From Halorhodospira neutriphila (lineage in GTDB: Bacteria > Pseudomonadota > Gammaproteobacteria > Nitrococcales > Halorhodospiraceae), in contig NZ_NRSH01000004.1 in assembly GCF_016584055.1 (NCBI RefSeq), forward strand, positions 1 through 43,395: a stretch of 43,395 nucleotides of DNA. Reading direction: 5' to 3'. Of this stretch, positions 1 to 13,065 are shown one piece after another (position 1 is the first letter of the stretch; the number at the start of each line of letters is the position of its first letter). The notes below the pieces were generated by a model. The model did not search any database, was not told the DNA's origin, and was given only the letters and a program-made list of their open reading frames with translations. Position numbers and translations under genes: made by a program.

Positions 1-105
1 GTGTAGGCGTTGCCCGCCCGGCCGGAGGGCATCGCCACCGCGGCCTCCCCGTCCGCCCAGCGGCTGCGCTCCCAGGCCCGGCGTCCACTACGAGTAGGCG
101 GGCGC
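1..105. other. Window edge, no gene assigned
   Basis: No start codon with a ribosome binding site, and no family, is recognisable here. One minus-strand frame is open and protein-like (Trp-Glu-Arg-Ser-Arg followed by a Gly/Ala-rich stretch). It has no convincing start after the porin terminator, so I cannot say whether a gene leaves the window on this side. Confidence 0.3.
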
Positions 106-132
106 AAAAAAAGGCGCCCGCAGGCGCCTTTT
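106..132 (-). terminator. Rho-independent terminator of the porin gene
   Basis: A perfect 10-bp stem (109-118 with 123-132) has a 4-nt loop. On the minus strand it is followed by a run of seven T (112 down to 106). It lies about 55 bp past the porin stop codon, the expected place for an intrinsic terminator. Confidence 0.85.
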
Positions 133-151
133 CGGTCGGCAGGCCGCCGGG

Positions 152-177
152 CGGCTCCGCCTCCGCCGGCGGAGCCG
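152..177. repeat. GC-rich inverted repeat between porin stop and terminator
   Basis: A perfect 10-bp stem (152-161 with 168-177) with a 6-nt loop sits just after the porin stop codon and before the terminator hairpin. It has no T run. It may protect the mRNA 3' end; that role is inference. Confidence 0.5.
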
Positions 178-187
178 GCAGCGGCGG

Positions 188-1336
188 CTAGAAGACGTGC
201 CGGATGCCGAGGGCGAGGCCGGTGCTGTCCTCCTGGTCAACCCCGTCCGCGGTGCGGGGGCGGTACTCGCCGAGCGTGTCGTCCTTTTTCCCTGCCCCCT
301 CCGAGGAGTCGTAGCCGTAGCCGGTGAGGGTGGCGCCGTCCTGGCCGACGGCGGCGACGGCGTAGAGCTTGGTCCGCTCGGCGAGGAAGTGGTCGTAGCC
401 GACGACGTACATGGACGGGTCGTCGATGTCCGTGCCGTTGCCGTAGTCGCTGGTGGCCACCGCCTGCGCCTTCAGGTCGCCGCTCGGCAGGCGGTAGGTG
501 GCGCCGAGGGTGGTGGCGGTGGTGTCGTCGACCTGGGCGTGCTCGCCGACGAGCTTGCCGGCGCCGTAGTCCCAGCTGCCGTTGACGGCGACGAGCGGCT
601 CGTCGGCGTCGATGAGCTGGTCCTCGAAGACCGTCAGCCGCGCGGTGTAGGGGCCGCCCTTGTAGAGGAGCTGGCCGCCGACGCCGTCCTCCTCGCGGTC
701 CTCGCCGGTCTGGTCGCTGTCGTCGTTGCCACTGGGGCTGTAGGTGAGGCTGGCCCGAAGGGTCTCGGTCAGCGGCACCGAGTAGCGCAGGGCGTTGCTG
801 ATGCGGCTCGGGATTAGCGTCGGCTTGCCGTCCACCAGGCCGGCGCCGCCGAAGGCCATGAACTCGGCGACGGTGCCGAGCTGGTGCTTGAAGAGGTTGC
901 TCTTCTGGGCGTGCTGGTTGCTCAGCGGCAGCCGCCCGGCGACGAGCCGGCCGTAGCGCCCCTCGAGGCCGATGAAGCTGTCGCGCTGGAGGTTGGTCAG
1001 GCCGCGGTCCTCGTCGTGCTGGTTCCAGTAGACGCCGGCCTCCCACTGGTAGACGGCCTTGAGGCCGGGGTCGAGCTGCTCGGCGCCGCGGATGCCGATG
1101 GCCGAGGTGTTGTTGGTCAGGGTGAGGTCGCCGCCGTTGGAGGCGCCGTAGGCGCCTTTCTCGGACAGGTCTCCCTCCTTGTCTCGGTAGTTGCCGCTGT
1201 TGTCGTAGTCGACGCTGTTCAGCGCGACGTTGACCCAGCCGTAGAGCTCCGGGCCCTCGTCGCCGCTGTCCTCGGCGAGGGCCGCCGCGGGGGCGGCCAG
1301 GGCGGTGGCCGTGGCGATGGTCAGCACTCTTCTCAT
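188..1336 (-). CDS. Gram-negative porin
   Basis: A 382-residue outer-membrane porin, probably forming a trimeric 16-stranded channel for small hydrophilic solutes. It starts with a clear signal peptide (Met-Arg-Arg, an Ala-rich hydrophobic core, predicted cut after the Ala-Leu-Ala-Glu region). It continues with the porin opening Leu-Tyr-Gly-Trp-Val-Asn, has a large share of Asp, Glu and Tyr, alternating beta-strand patterns, and ends in His-Val-Phe; a terminal Phe is the usual barrel-assembly signal. A strong purine-rich Shine-Dalgarno (AGAGGAGGAG) lies just upstream of the ATG, and a terminator follows. It looks monocistronic, downstream of folA on the same strand with a 128-bp gap. Acidic composition fits a salt-adapted organism. 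The transported substrate cannot be read from the sequence. Confidence 0.9.
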   Translation of the reverse strand: MRRVLTIATATALAAPAAALAEDSGDEGPELYGWVNVALNSVDYDNSGNYRDKEGDLSEKGAYGASNGGDLTLTNNTSAIGIRGAEQLDPGLKAVYQWEAGVYWNQHDEDRGLTNLQRDSFIGLEGRYGRLVAGRLPLSNQHAQKSNLFKHQLGTVAEFMAFGGAGLVDGKPTLIPSRISNALRYSVPLTETLRASLTYSPSGNDDSDQTGEDREEDGVGGQLLYKGGPYTARLTVFEDQLIDADEPLVAVNGSWDYGAGKLVGEHAQVDDTTATTLGATYRLPSGDLKAQAVATSDYGNGTDIDDPSMYVVGYDHFLAERTKLYAVAAVGQDGATLTGYGYDSSEGAGKKDDTLGEYRPRTADGVDQEDSTGLALGIRHVF

Positions 1337-1464
1337 GCGATGCTCCTCCTCTTGGGTTGGGGCTCCCGGCCGAGGGGCGTAGCGCCTGTCGCCAGGCGCG
1401 CCCGGAGTGGCGCCGGCGCCCCATGATAGCTCCGGCCCGGGAATCCCCTAAACCGCGTGGCGCC

Positions 1465-1953
1465 TCAGCCGGCCCGGCGGTACGTCCGGAAGGAGAGCCG
1501 GAAGCCGCCCTCCGCGGCCTCCTCGCGGGCGGTCTCCTGCCAGCGGCCGTCGAGGGCGGGGAAGCGGGTGTCGCCCTCGGGGGCGTCGTCGACGACGGTG
1601 AGCTCGATGCGCTGCGCCCGGCCGAGGCACTGGTGGTAGAGGTCGCCGCCGCCGATGACCATGATCCGCTCGCCGCCGGGGGCGGCGGCGGCCCGCTCGA
1701 GGGCCGGCTCGAGGCCCGCGGCCACCTCGGCGCCCTCCAGGGCGAGGCGGGGGTCGCGGGAGAGGACGATGTTGGTCCGCCCGGGCAGGGGGCGGCCGAT
1801 GGCCGCGAAGGTGCGCCGGCCCATGAGCACGGGGTGGCCGCGGGTCAGGGCCTTGAAGCGCTCGAGGTCGCAGCGGAAGTGCCACGGCTGCTCGCCGTCG
1901 GCGCCGATGACCCGGTTGCGGCCCATGATGGCGACGAGGACGATCTCGCTCAT
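1465..1953 (-). CDS. folA: Dihydrofolate reductase
   Basis: Reduces dihydrofolate to tetrahydrofolate with NADPH, regenerating the cofactor oxidised by thymidylate synthase. The 162-residue length is normal. Visible motifs are the N-terminal Val-Ala-Ile-Met-Gly-Arg-Asn-Arg-Val-Ile-Gly segment, Pro-Trp-His-Phe followed by the catalytic acid region (Cys-Asp-Leu), the NADPH-binding Met-Gly-Arg-Arg-Thr-Phe, and Ile-Gly-Gly-Gly-Asp-Leu-Tyr. Its ATG overlaps the thyA stop codon (ATGA at 1950-1953), so the two are translationally coupled and form a folate/dTMP operon. It is richer in GC than thyA, like the rest of the chromosome. Confidence 0.95.
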   Translation of the reverse strand: MSEIVLVAIMGRNRVIGADGEQPWHFRCDLERFKALTRGHPVLMGRRTFAAIGRPLPGRTNIVLSRDPRLALEGAEVAAGLEPALERAAAAPGGERIMVIGGGDLYHQCLGRAQRIELTVVDDAPEGDTRFPALDGRWQETAREEAAEGGFRLSFRTYRRAG

Positions 1954-2834
1954 ACCGCGATCGGGAACTTGATGGCCGGGTGAGGGTTATAGTCGCTCAC
2001 CTCGAGATCCTCCGCGGTGTAATCCTCGATCCGCTCACGCCTGGCAGTAATCCTGAGATGGGGGAGGGGGCGCGGCTCCCGGGCTAGCTGCTCCTTCACG
2101 CCCTCGATCTGGTTCTTGTAGATGTGGGCGTCCCCGATGGTGTGGATAAACTCATCGGCTACCATGCCCAGCTGAAACGCGATGAGGTGGGTCAGCATGG
2201 CGTACTGAGGGCAGTTGAAGGCTGCGCCTCCCACAGGCATGTCTGCCGAGCGCTGGTACAGCTGAAGAGAGAGCCCACGCTCGGGCGCAGAGCCTCCGGA
2301 GTCCCGGCCGGGCATCAGCGATAGGCGCTCTTCCTGGCTCAATGGCCGCGTATAGAGCTGCATGAGGGTATGGCAGGGCGCCAGCGCCATGCGGCCCTCG
2401 CGGGCGTTCTCGTGCGGCAGGCGGTCCTCCTCGGGCAGGTCCGCGGGGATCCAGGCGGAGACCACATGCCGCCGGCTGTCGGGGTGGGTCCGTAGGCCCT
2501 CCATGACCTGGGCAATCTGGTCGATGGGCTGATTGGGGCTCTGACCTCTCCACTGGGCCCCGTAGATCGGGCCCAGACTCCCCGTCGCATCGGCCCAGCT
2601 GTCCCAGATCTTGGCCGGGAGGGTGTTGATGTTGGTCTCGCCGCGCAAGAACCAGAGCATCTCCTCGAAGGCTGCCCGATAGTTGACCTTCCGGGTGGTG
2701 AGAAGGGGGAACCCCTCCTTAAGGTCGGAGCGGACCTGCGCCCCGAAGAGGCTCAGGGTGCCAGTGCCCGTGCGATCCCCCTTGTCAGCGCCCCTCTCCA
2801 GGATTTGCTGGAATAGATCTAGGTAAGCTCGCAT
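1950..2834 (-). CDS. thyA: Thymidylate synthase, long divergent form
   Basis: Converts dUMP to dTMP using methylene-tetrahydrofolate. It begins Met-Arg-Ala-Tyr-Leu-Asp-Leu and keeps the core motifs: Asp-Arg-Thr-Gly-Thr-Gly-Thr, Gly-Pro-Ile-Tyr-Gly, Asp-Ser-Arg-Arg, the catalytic Cys in Ala-Leu-Ala-Pro-Cys-His-Thr, Tyr-Gln-Arg-Ser-x-Asp, and Gly-Asp-Ala-His-Ile-Tyr. At 294 residues it is about 30 longer than the E. coli type. Extra residues precede the catalytic Cys, and an insert of roughly 24 residues lies between the Cys strand and the Gln-Arg-Ser motif. The Gly-rich dUMP loop (Val-Gly-Gly-Ala-Ala-Phe-Asn) is also unusual. Base composition looks lower in GC than folA or rlmI, hinting at replacement of the native gene by transfer. 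The upstream longer reading frame is a shadow of rlmI. Confidence 0.93.
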   Translation of the reverse strand: MRAYLDLFQQILERGADKGDRTGTGTLSLFGAQVRSDLKEGFPLLTTRKVNYRAAFEEMLWFLRGETNINTLPAKIWDSWADATGSLGPIYGAQWRGQSPNQPIDQIAQVMEGLRTHPDSRRHVVSAWIPADLPEEDRLPHENAREGRMALAPCHTLMQLYTRPLSQEERLSLMPGRDSGGSAPERGLSLQLYQRSADMPVGGAAFNCPQYAMLTHLIAFQLGMVADEFIHTIGDAHIYKNQIEGVKEQLAREPRPLPHLRITARRERIEDYTAEDLEVSDYNPHPAIKFPIAV

Positions 2835-2878
2835 CTCGAGCCCTCCAATCGTCGTGGCCTCCCTGAAGGGTATGCGGC

Positions 2879-4087
2879 CTACGGCAGGCTCGAGGCGATG
2901 ACCGAGCGCACGAGGAGCGCCTTGAGGTAGTCGGTCTCGGGGATCGCCGGGTGGACCGGGTGGTCCGGCGGCGCGCCGCCGCGCTCGAGGATGCGCACCG
3001 AGCGGTCGAGGTGGCGCCCGGCGGCGAGAAGGATCCCGGCGAGCCGCTCCTCGGCGAGGTGGGCCGAGCAGGAGCAGCTCAGCAGCACGCCGTCGCGCCC
3101 GAGCAGCCGCAGGGCGGCCTCGTTGACGCTGCGGTAGCCGCGCTCGCCGGCCTTGCGGTCGCGCCGGCGCTTGATGAACGCCGGCGGGTCGAGCACCGCG
3201 ACGTCGAAGCGCTCGCCCTCGAGGCGGGCGGCGGCGAGGTACTCGCCGGCGTCCGCCTCGACGACGGCCACCCGGTCGCCGACGCCGTTGCGCTCGGCGT
3301 TGGCGGCGATGCGGTCGCACGCCGCCGCGGAGCGCTCCACGGCCACCACCTCCTGCGCCCCGGCGGCGGCCGCGGCGACGGCGAAGCCGCCGGCGTAGCT
3401 GTAGGCGTCGAGGACGCGCTGCCCGGCGGCGTAGGCGGCCAGCCGGGCGCGGTTGGCGCGCTGGTCGAAGTACCAGCCGGTCTTCTGCCCGTCCCGGGCG
3501 GGGACCTCGTAGGCCAGGCCCCCCTCGCGGACCTCCAGCGCCTCGGGGCCCTCGCCGCCGAGCCACCCCGTCCACGGCTCGAGCCCCTCGCGCTCGCGGA
3601 CCGGGCTGTCGGCGCGCACCAGGATGTGCCGGGGGCCGACGACCCGCTCCAGCGCCGCCGCCACCGCCTCGACCTGGTGCTCCATGCCGGCGGTGTTCGG
3701 CTGCACGACGCAGGTCTCGCCGAAGCGGTCGATCACCAGGCCGGGCAGGCCGTCGGCCTCGCCGTGGATCAGCCGGTACCACGGCTCGGGGAAGAGGCGC
3801 TCGCGCAGGGCCGCAGCGATCTGCAGGCGGTGGGTGAGCGTCGAGCGGTCCAGGGCCACCTGCGGATCGCGGCTGACCAGCCGGGCGCAGATCAACGAGT
3901 TGGGGTTGACGTAGACGCTGCCCAGGGCCTTGCCGCGGGCGTCGAGGAGCACGGCCTGCTCGCCGGGGGCGAAGGCGCGCAGCGGCGTGCTCGCCGTGTC
4001 GACCTCGTTGCTGAAGACCCACAGGTGCCCGGCGCGCAGGCGGCGCTCCTCGCCGGGCTTGAGGCGTAGGCTCGGACGTTGCTGCAT
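2879..4087 (-). CDS. rlmI: 23S rRNA (cytosine-C5) methyltransferase, RlmI type
   Basis: A class I SAM-dependent rRNA methyltransferase of the RlmI/RlmK-like family, 402 residues, close to the usual length. An N-terminal PUA domain (about residues 1-80, with Leu-Arg-Ala-Gly-His-Leu-Trp-Val-Phe-Ser-Asn-Glu) precedes an EEHEE-like linker domain and the Rossmann methyltransferase domain from about residue 200. That domain shows Asp-Ala-Tyr-Ser-Tyr-Ala-Gly-Gly-Phe (SAM motif I), Val-Glu-Arg-Ser (motif II) and Leu-Asp-Pro-Pro-Ala-Phe (motif IV). A Ser-Cys-Ser-Cys-Ser segment near the C-terminus fits the catalytic cysteine region. The ATG at 4087 was chosen because the protein starts with the conserved Leu-Lys-Pro-Gly-Glu-Glu-Arg-Arg PUA segment right after it. 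It is divergent from the SH3-domain gene. Confidence 0.88.
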   Translation of the reverse strand: MQQRPSLRLKPGEERRLRAGHLWVFSNEVDTASTPLRAFAPGEQAVLLDARGKALGSVYVNPNSLICARLVSRDPQVALDRSTLTHRLQIAAALRERLFPEPWYRLIHGEADGLPGLVIDRFGETCVVQPNTAGMEHQVEAVAAALERVVGPRHILVRADSPVREREGLEPWTGWLGGEGPEALEVREGGLAYEVPARDGQKTGWYFDQRANRARLAAYAAGQRVLDAYSYAGGFAVAAAAAGAQEVVAVERSAAACDRIAANAERNGVGDRVAVVEADAGEYLAAARLEGERFDVAVLDPPAFIKRRRDRKAGERGYRSVNEAALRLLGRDGVLLSCSCSAHLAEERLAGILLAAGRHLDRSVRILERGGAPPDHPVHPAIPETDYLKALLVRSVIASSLP

Positions 4088-4198
4088 CAGTCGGGGCTCC
4101 TCGGTGGGGCGCCTATTCTGCGGCCCGCGGGGGCGGCGCGCAATCCGGGAGGGCGCTCCCGGCGCATCCGCTGTTAGAATGCGCTGGAAGCCACTCGC

Positions 4199-4915
4199 GT
4201 GGAGTCCAGTCCGTTGGCCAAGCCGCAAGCCTTCACCGCCCTTCTCGCCCTGCTGATCGCCGTCGCCGCGCTGGCGCCCGCCGGCCCCGTCGCCGCCGCG
4301 GAGCGCTACGTCAGCGACGAGCTCCACATCACCTTCCGCCGCGGGCCCGGCAGCCAGTACAAGATCTACCGCGTCCTCCCCACCGGTACCCGCGTCGAGA
4401 CCCTGCCGCCGCCCGAGGGCGCCGACTACAGCGAGCAGACCCTGGAGCAGTGGGCCTACGTCCGCGCGGACGGGCAGACCGGCTGGGTCCAGGAGCGCTT
4501 TCTCATGGATCAGCGCCCGGCGCGGCTGCGCATCGGCGACGTCGAGCAGGAGCTCGCCGCCGCCCGCAGCGAGATCGAGGAGCTGGAGTCGCAGCTCGCC
4601 GCCGCCGAGTCCGACAAGGCGGGCCTCCAGGAGGAGCTCGCCGCCGCCGAGGAGCGCATCGCCACCCTCGAGGGCGAGCTCGAGAAGGCGCAGCGGGGCT
4701 ACGAGCTCGTCGAGGCCAACGAGGAGCTCAAGGAGCGGGTCTCGAAGCTCATCGAGCGCCGGGAGGCGCTCAAGGAGCGCAACCGCCGGCTGCAGAGCAG
4801 CGACCGCCGGGACTGGTTCCTCGCCGGCGCGGGTGTGCTCGTCGGCGGCCTGCTCCTCGGCCTGATCCTGCCGCGGCTGCGGCCCCGGCGCCGGGGCCTC
4901 GGCGGCGACCTCTAG
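4199..4915 (+). CDS. SH3b-domain, coiled-coil membrane protein (TIGR04211/YgiM-like)
   Basis: A 238-residue predicted envelope protein of unknown role. A hydrophobic signal/anchor (about residues 10-35) is followed by a bacterial SH3 domain (about 38-105: Tyr-Val-Ser-Asp-Glu, Arg-Arg-Gly-Pro-Gly, Gly-Trp-Val-Gln). A long Glu/Ala/Leu coiled coil follows (about 115-200), then a C-terminal transmembrane helix with a basic tail. This order matches the gammaproteobacterial TIGR04211/YgiM family, whose SH3b domain may bind peptidoglycan. The annotated start is GTG; a TTG at 4214 would shorten it by five residues. It is the first gene of a plus-strand run, 13 bp before argA. Confidence 0.8.
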   Translation: MESSPLAKPQAFTALLALLIAVAALAPAGPVAAAERYVSDELHITFRRGPGSQYKIYRVLPTGTRVETLPPPEGADYSEQTLEQWAYVRADGQTGWVQERFLMDQRPARLRIGDVEQELAAARSEIEELESQLAAAESDKAGLQEELAAAEERIATLEGELEKAQRGYELVEANEELKERVSKLIERREALKERNRRLQSSDRRDWFLAGAGVLVGGLLLGLILPRLRPRRRGLGGDL

Positions 4916-4928
4916 CACCGCGGCCGCG

Positions 4929-6272
4929 ATGCGCCTGACCGAGCTCGGCACCGGGCAGTTCGTCGACTGGTTCCGCCACGCCGCCCCGTACATCAACGCC
5001 CACCGCGGCCGGACCTTCGTCGTCGCCTTCCCCGGCGAGGCGCTCCGGCCCCCGGCCGTCGAGGGGCTCGTCCGCGATATCGCCGTGCTCGCCAGCCTCG
5101 GCGTGGGGCTGGTGCTCGTCCCCGGGGCCCGGGCCCAGGTGGAGGCGCGCCTCGCCGAGCGCGGCCTGGCGCCGCGCTACGCCGAGGGGGGCGAGGGCCT
5201 GCGCCTGACCGACGCCGCGGCCCTGGAGTGCGTCAAGGAGGCCGTCGGCGAGGTGCGCACCGAGCTCGAGGCACGCCTGTCCACCGGCGTGGCCGCCTCG
5301 CCCATGGCCGGGCTGCGCCTGCGCGTCGTCTCCGGCAACGTCATCACCGCCCGGCCCGTCGGGGTGCGCGGCGGGGTCGACCACCTCTACACCGGCGAGG
5401 TCCGGCGCGTCGACGTCGCGGCGCTGCGCCACCGCCTCGACGGCGGCGACATCGCCCTGGTCTCGCCGCTGGGCTACTCGCCCACCGGCGAGACCTTCAA
5501 CCTCGCCGCCGAGGCGGTGGCCCGCGCCGTCGCCGAGGCCCTCGACGCCGACAAGCTCATCTACCTCAGCGGCTCGGCCCCGCTGCACGGCACCGACGGC
5601 CGGCCCGTGCGCGAGCTGACCCCGCGCGAGGCCCGGCAGCGGCTCGAGGCGCCGGCCGGCGGCGCCCTCGACGCCGCCGAGCGGCGGCTGCTGCGCAACG
5701 CCTGCGCCGCCTGCACCGCCGGCGTGCGCCGCGTCCACCTGCTCGACCGCGGCCAGGACGGCGCCCTGCTGCTGGAGCTCTTCACCCGCGACGGCGTCGG
5801 CACCCTGGTGGCCCCGGAGCCCTTCGAGAGCCTGCGCACCGCCGAGATCGACGACATCCCCGGCATCCTCGCCCTCATCCGCCCCCTGGAGGCGAGCGGC
5901 GCCCTGGTCCACCGCTCCCAGGAGCTGCTCGAGGAGGAGATCGGCTACTTCAGCGTCGCCGAGCGCGACGGCGCCGTCATCGCCACCGCGGCGCTGCTGC
6001 CCTGGCCCGGGGAGGGGGCCGGCGAGATCGCCTGCCTGGCCGTCGATCCCGACTACCAGAACGCCGGCCGGGCCGCGGCGCTCGTGGACCGGCTCGAGCG
6101 CCGGGCGCGGCGCCAGGGGCTCGAGCGGCTGTTCGTGCTCACCACCCGGGCCGAGCACTGGTTCCGCGAGCGCGGCTTCGAGCCGGCCGGCTCGCCGGCC
6201 CTGCCGGCGGAGCGCCGGGCGCTCTACGACGCCACCCGGGGCTCGAAGGTGCTGGTCAAGCGAATCGGATAG
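4929..6272 (+). CDS. argA: Amino-acid N-acetyltransferase (N-acetylglutamate synthase)
   Basis: Makes N-acetylglutamate from glutamate and acetyl-CoA, the first step of arginine synthesis. The 447-residue length is typical for the two-domain ArgA. The N-terminal amino-acid-kinase fold (about 20-290) carries the regulatory arginine site. The C-terminal GNAT domain (about 295-440) has the acetyl-CoA binding stretch (Leu-Ala-Val-Asp-Pro-Asp-Tyr-Gln-Asn-Ala-Gly-Arg-Ala) and Trp-Phe-Arg-Glu-Arg-Gly-Phe. The start Met-Arg-Leu-Thr-Glu lies 13 bp after the SH3b gene, and nadC follows after 9 bp, so the three are probably co-transcribed. Feedback inhibition by arginine is family knowledge. Confidence 0.93.
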   Translation: MRLTELGTGQFVDWFRHAAPYINAHRGRTFVVAFPGEALRPPAVEGLVRDIAVLASLGVGLVLVPGARAQVEARLAERGLAPRYAEGGEGLRLTDAAALECVKEAVGEVRTELEARLSTGVAASPMAGLRLRVVSGNVITARPVGVRGGVDHLYTGEVRRVDVAALRHRLDGGDIALVSPLGYSPTGETFNLAAEAVARAVAEALDADKLIYLSGSAPLHGTDGRPVRELTPREARQRLEAPAGGALDAAERRLLRNACAACTAGVRRVHLLDRGQDGALLLELFTRDGVGTLVAPEPFESLRTAEIDDIPGILALIRPLEASGALVHRSQELLEEEIGYFSVAERDGAVIATAALLPWPGEGAGEIACLAVDPDYQNAGRAAALVDRLERRARRQGLERLFVLTTRAEHWFRERGFEPAGSPALPAERRALYDATRGSKVLVKRIG

Positions 6273-6281
6273 GATCGCCCT

Positions 6282-7199
6282 ATGCAGGCAGAGCCCGTAA
6301 GCATCCCCCTCCCGCCGCGCGAGACGATCGAGGCCGACGTCGCCCGCGCCCTGGCCGAGGACGTCGGCGGCGGCGACCTGACCGCGGCGCTGGTCTCCGC
6401 CACCCGCGAGGCCGAGGCCGCCGTGACGCTCCGCGAGGAGGCGGTCGTGTGCGGCGGGCCGTGGCTCGAGGAGGTCTTCCGCCAGGTCGACCGCCGCGTC
6501 GGGATCCGCTGGGCCTGCGCCGAGGGCGACCGCGCCGGCGCCGGCAGCGTCCTCTGCCGGCTGCGCGGCCCGGCGCGGGCGCTGCTCACCGGCGAGCGCA
6601 CCGCGCTGAACTTCCTCCAGCTCCTCTCGGGGACGGCGAGCGCGGTGCGCGGCTACGTCGACGCCGTCGCCGGGACCGGCGTGCAGGTCCTCGACACCCG
6701 CAAGACGATCCCCGGCCTGCGCGCGGCGCAGAAGTACGCCGTGCGCTGCGCCGGCGGCGTGAATCACCGCCACGGCCTCTACGACGCCTACCTGATCAAG
6801 GAGAACCACATCAGCGCCTGCGGCGGGATCACCCCGGCCGTGGAGCTGGCGCGGCTGCGGGCCGCCGGGGCGCCGGTGATCGTGGAGGTCGAGAGCCTCG
6901 AGCAGCTCGAGGCCGCCATCGCCGCCGGGGCGGATACCGTGCTGCTCGACAACTTCGACCTCGAGCAGGTCCGCACGGCGGTGGCGCAGGCCGCCGGGCG
7001 GGCCGCCCTGGAGGCCTCGGGCAGCGTCGAGCTCGAAGGGGTCCGCCGGCTCGCCGCCACCGGTATCGACCGGATCTCCGTCGGCGCCGTGACCAAGCAC
7101 GTGCGCGCCGTCGACCTCTCCATGGGGCTGACCCTCGAGCCCCGCGGCGCGGCGCTTGAAGCGGCGCGCCGCGGCGGCTACGGTGAGCCGCCATGCTGA
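6282..7199 (+). CDS. nadC: Nicotinate-nucleotide pyrophosphorylase (carboxylating)
   Basis: Quinolinate phosphoribosyltransferase, which forms nicotinate mononucleotide from quinolinate and PRPP in de novo NAD synthesis. The 305-residue protein shows the family signatures: Glu-Asp-Val-Gly-Gly-Gly-Asp-Leu-Thr near the N-terminus, Thr-Arg-Lys-Thr-Ile-Pro-Gly-Leu-Arg, Lys-Tyr-Ala-Val, Gly-Gly-Val-Asn-His-Arg, Leu-Ile-Lys-Glu-Asn-His, and the barrel-end Asp-Asn-Phe plus Ser-Val-Gly-Ala-Val-Thr-Lys-His. Its last 7 bp overlap the start of lgt, implying translational coupling. Confidence 0.95.
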   Translation: MQAEPVSIPLPPRETIEADVARALAEDVGGGDLTAALVSATREAEAAVTLREEAVVCGGPWLEEVFRQVDRRVGIRWACAEGDRAGAGSVLCRLRGPARALLTGERTALNFLQLLSGTASAVRGYVDAVAGTGVQVLDTRKTIPGLRAAQKYAVRCAGGVNHRHGLYDAYLIKENHISACGGITPAVELARLRAAGAPVIVEVESLEQLEAAIAAGADTVLLDNFDLEQVRTAVAQAAGRAALEASGSVELEGVRRLAATGIDRISVGAVTKHVRAVDLSMGLTLEPRGAALEAARRGGYGEPPC

Positions 7200-7990
7200 C
7201 CTATCCGCAGATCAACCCCATCGCCGTCGAGCTCGGGCCGGTGGCCATCCACTGGTACGGGCTGATGTACGTCGTCGGCTTCCTCGCCGCCTGGGGGCTG
7301 GGGCGGTGGCGGGCGCGCCGGCCGGACAGCCCCCTGGACGCCCGGCAGGTCGACGACCTGGTCTTCTTCAGCGCCCTCGGCGTGATCCTCGGCGGCAAGC
7401 TCGGCTACCACCTCTTCTACAACTTCGGCGGCTGGACGGCGGACCCGCTGGCGCTGCTGCGCCTCTGGGAGCCGGGGATGTCCTTCCACGGCGGGCTGAT
7501 CGGCGTGGCCGTGGCGCTCGTGCTCTACGCCCGCCGCCTCGGGGTCGGGCTGCTGCGCCTGTCCGACTTCGCCGCCCCGCTGGTGCCCATCGGCCTCGGC
7601 GCCGGGCGGCTGGGCAACTTCATCAACGGCGAGCTCTGGGGGCGGCCGAGCGACGTCCCCTGGGCGATGGTCTACCCGCCCCTCGGGCCGGTCCCGCGCC
7701 ACCCCTCGCAGCTCTACGAGCTCGCCCTCGAGGGCGTGGCGCTGTTCGCCGTGGTGTGGTGGTTCTCGGCGCGGCCCCGCGCGGCGGGGGCGGTCACCGG
7801 CCTCTTCCTCGCCGGCTACGGCGCCGCCCGCTTCCTCGTCGAGTTCTTCCGGATGCCGGATGCGCACCTCGGCTTCCTCGCCCTCGGCTGGGTCACCATG
7901 GGGCAGCTCCTGTCGCTGCCGATGATCGCCCTCGGGGCAGCGCTGCTCTGGTGGGCGTACCGGCGGCCCCCGCAATCCCGATCCGCCTGA
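7193..7990 (+). CDS. lgt: Prolipoprotein diacylglyceryl transferase
   Basis: Inner-membrane enzyme that attaches diacylglycerol to the lipobox cysteine of prolipoproteins, the first step of lipoprotein maturation. At 265 residues with about seven membrane helices it matches Lgt. The signature [16 protein letters not shown] is present near residue 140, as are the N-terminal His-Trp-Tyr-Gly and Phe-His-Gly-Gly-Leu motifs. In many gammaproteobacteria lgt is followed by thyA and folA. Here it follows nadC and precedes dcd, and thyA-folA sit on the other strand about 4 kb away. Confidence 0.95.
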   Translation: MLTYPQINPIAVELGPVAIHWYGLMYVVGFLAAWGLGRWRARRPDSPLDARQVDDLVFFSALGVILGGKLGYHLFYNFGGWTADPLALLRLWEPGMSFHGGLIGVAVALVLYARRLGVGLLRLSDFAAPLVPIGLGAGRLGNFINGELWGRPSDVPWAMVYPPLGPVPRHPSQLYELALEGVALFAVVWWFSARPRAAGAVTGLFLAGYGAARFLVEFFRMPDAHLGFLALGWVTMGQLLSLPMIALGAALLWWAYRRPPQSRSA

Positions 7991-8003
7991 TGGAGCCCCC
8001 GCA

Positions 8004-8570
8004 ATGACGATCAAGCCCGACCGCTGGATCCGGCGCATGGCCGAGGAGCACCGCATGATCGAGCCCTTCGCGCCGGAGCAGGTCCGCGAGGCCGAGGGGC
8101 AGCGGGTGATCTCCTACGGCACCTCGAGCTACGGCTACGACGTGCGCTGCGCCAACGAGTTCAAGCTCTTCACCAACATCAACTCGGCGGTGGTCGACCC
8201 CAAGAACTTCGACGCCAACAGCTTCTTCGACGTCCAGGCGGACGTGTGCATCATCCCGCCCAACTCCTTCGCCCTGGCCTACACCCACGAGTACCTGCGC
8301 ATCCCGCGCAACGTGCTCACCATCTGCGTGGGCAAGTCCACCTACGCCCGCTGCGGGATCATCGTCAACGTCACCCCGCTCGAGCCGGAGTGGGAGGGGC
8401 ACGTCACCCTGGAGTTCTCCAACACCACCCCGCTGCCGGCGAAGATCTACGCCTACGAGGGGGTGGCGCAGATGCTCTTCTTCGAGTCGGACGAGGCCTG
8501 CGCGACCTCCTACGCCGACCGCGGCGGCAAGTACATGGGCCAGGCCGGGGTGACGCTGCCGCGCTCCTGA
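8004..8570 (+). CDS. dcd: dCTP deaminase
   Basis: Deaminates dCTP to dUTP, the route to dUMP and hence substrate for thymidylate synthase. At 188 residues it is full length. Visible motifs are Ser-Ser-Tyr-Gly-Tyr-Asp-Val-Arg near the N-terminus, Gly-Lys-Ser-Thr-Tyr-Ala-Arg-Cys-Gly, and the catalytic-Glu region [13 protein letters not shown], then Gly-Gly-Lys-Tyr around the C-terminus. It is the last gene of the plus-strand run, 13 bp after lgt. Its stop lies 9 bp from the stop of the convergent kinase gene, leaving almost no room for a separate terminator. Confidence 0.95.
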   Translation: MTIKPDRWIRRMAEEHRMIEPFAPEQVREAEGQRVISYGTSSYGYDVRCANEFKLFTNINSAVVDPKNFDANSFFDVQADVCIIPPNSFALAYTHEYLRIPRNVLTICVGKSTYARCGIIVNVTPLEPEWEGHVTLEFSNTTPLPAKIYAYEGVAQMLFFESDEACATSYADRGGKYMGQAGVTLPRS

Positions 8571-8579
8571 CAGGGCCGC

Positions 8580-12968
<4,389 letters not shown>

Positions 12969-13065
12969 AGGCTGATTCGCTGGACTCGGTGGCCGATCCG
13001 CATGGTGGAGGCGTCGTCCTCGGGAGGTTCCCCGGGCGGGCGTGCTGAGCCTGCTCGATCCGTAG

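Noticed and set aside
4770-7100. A 776-codon minus-strand reading frame through argA and nadC
   Set aside because: It is antisense to clear argA and nadC genes; its translation is Gly/Ala/Arg-rich without domains, as expected for GC-rich shadows.
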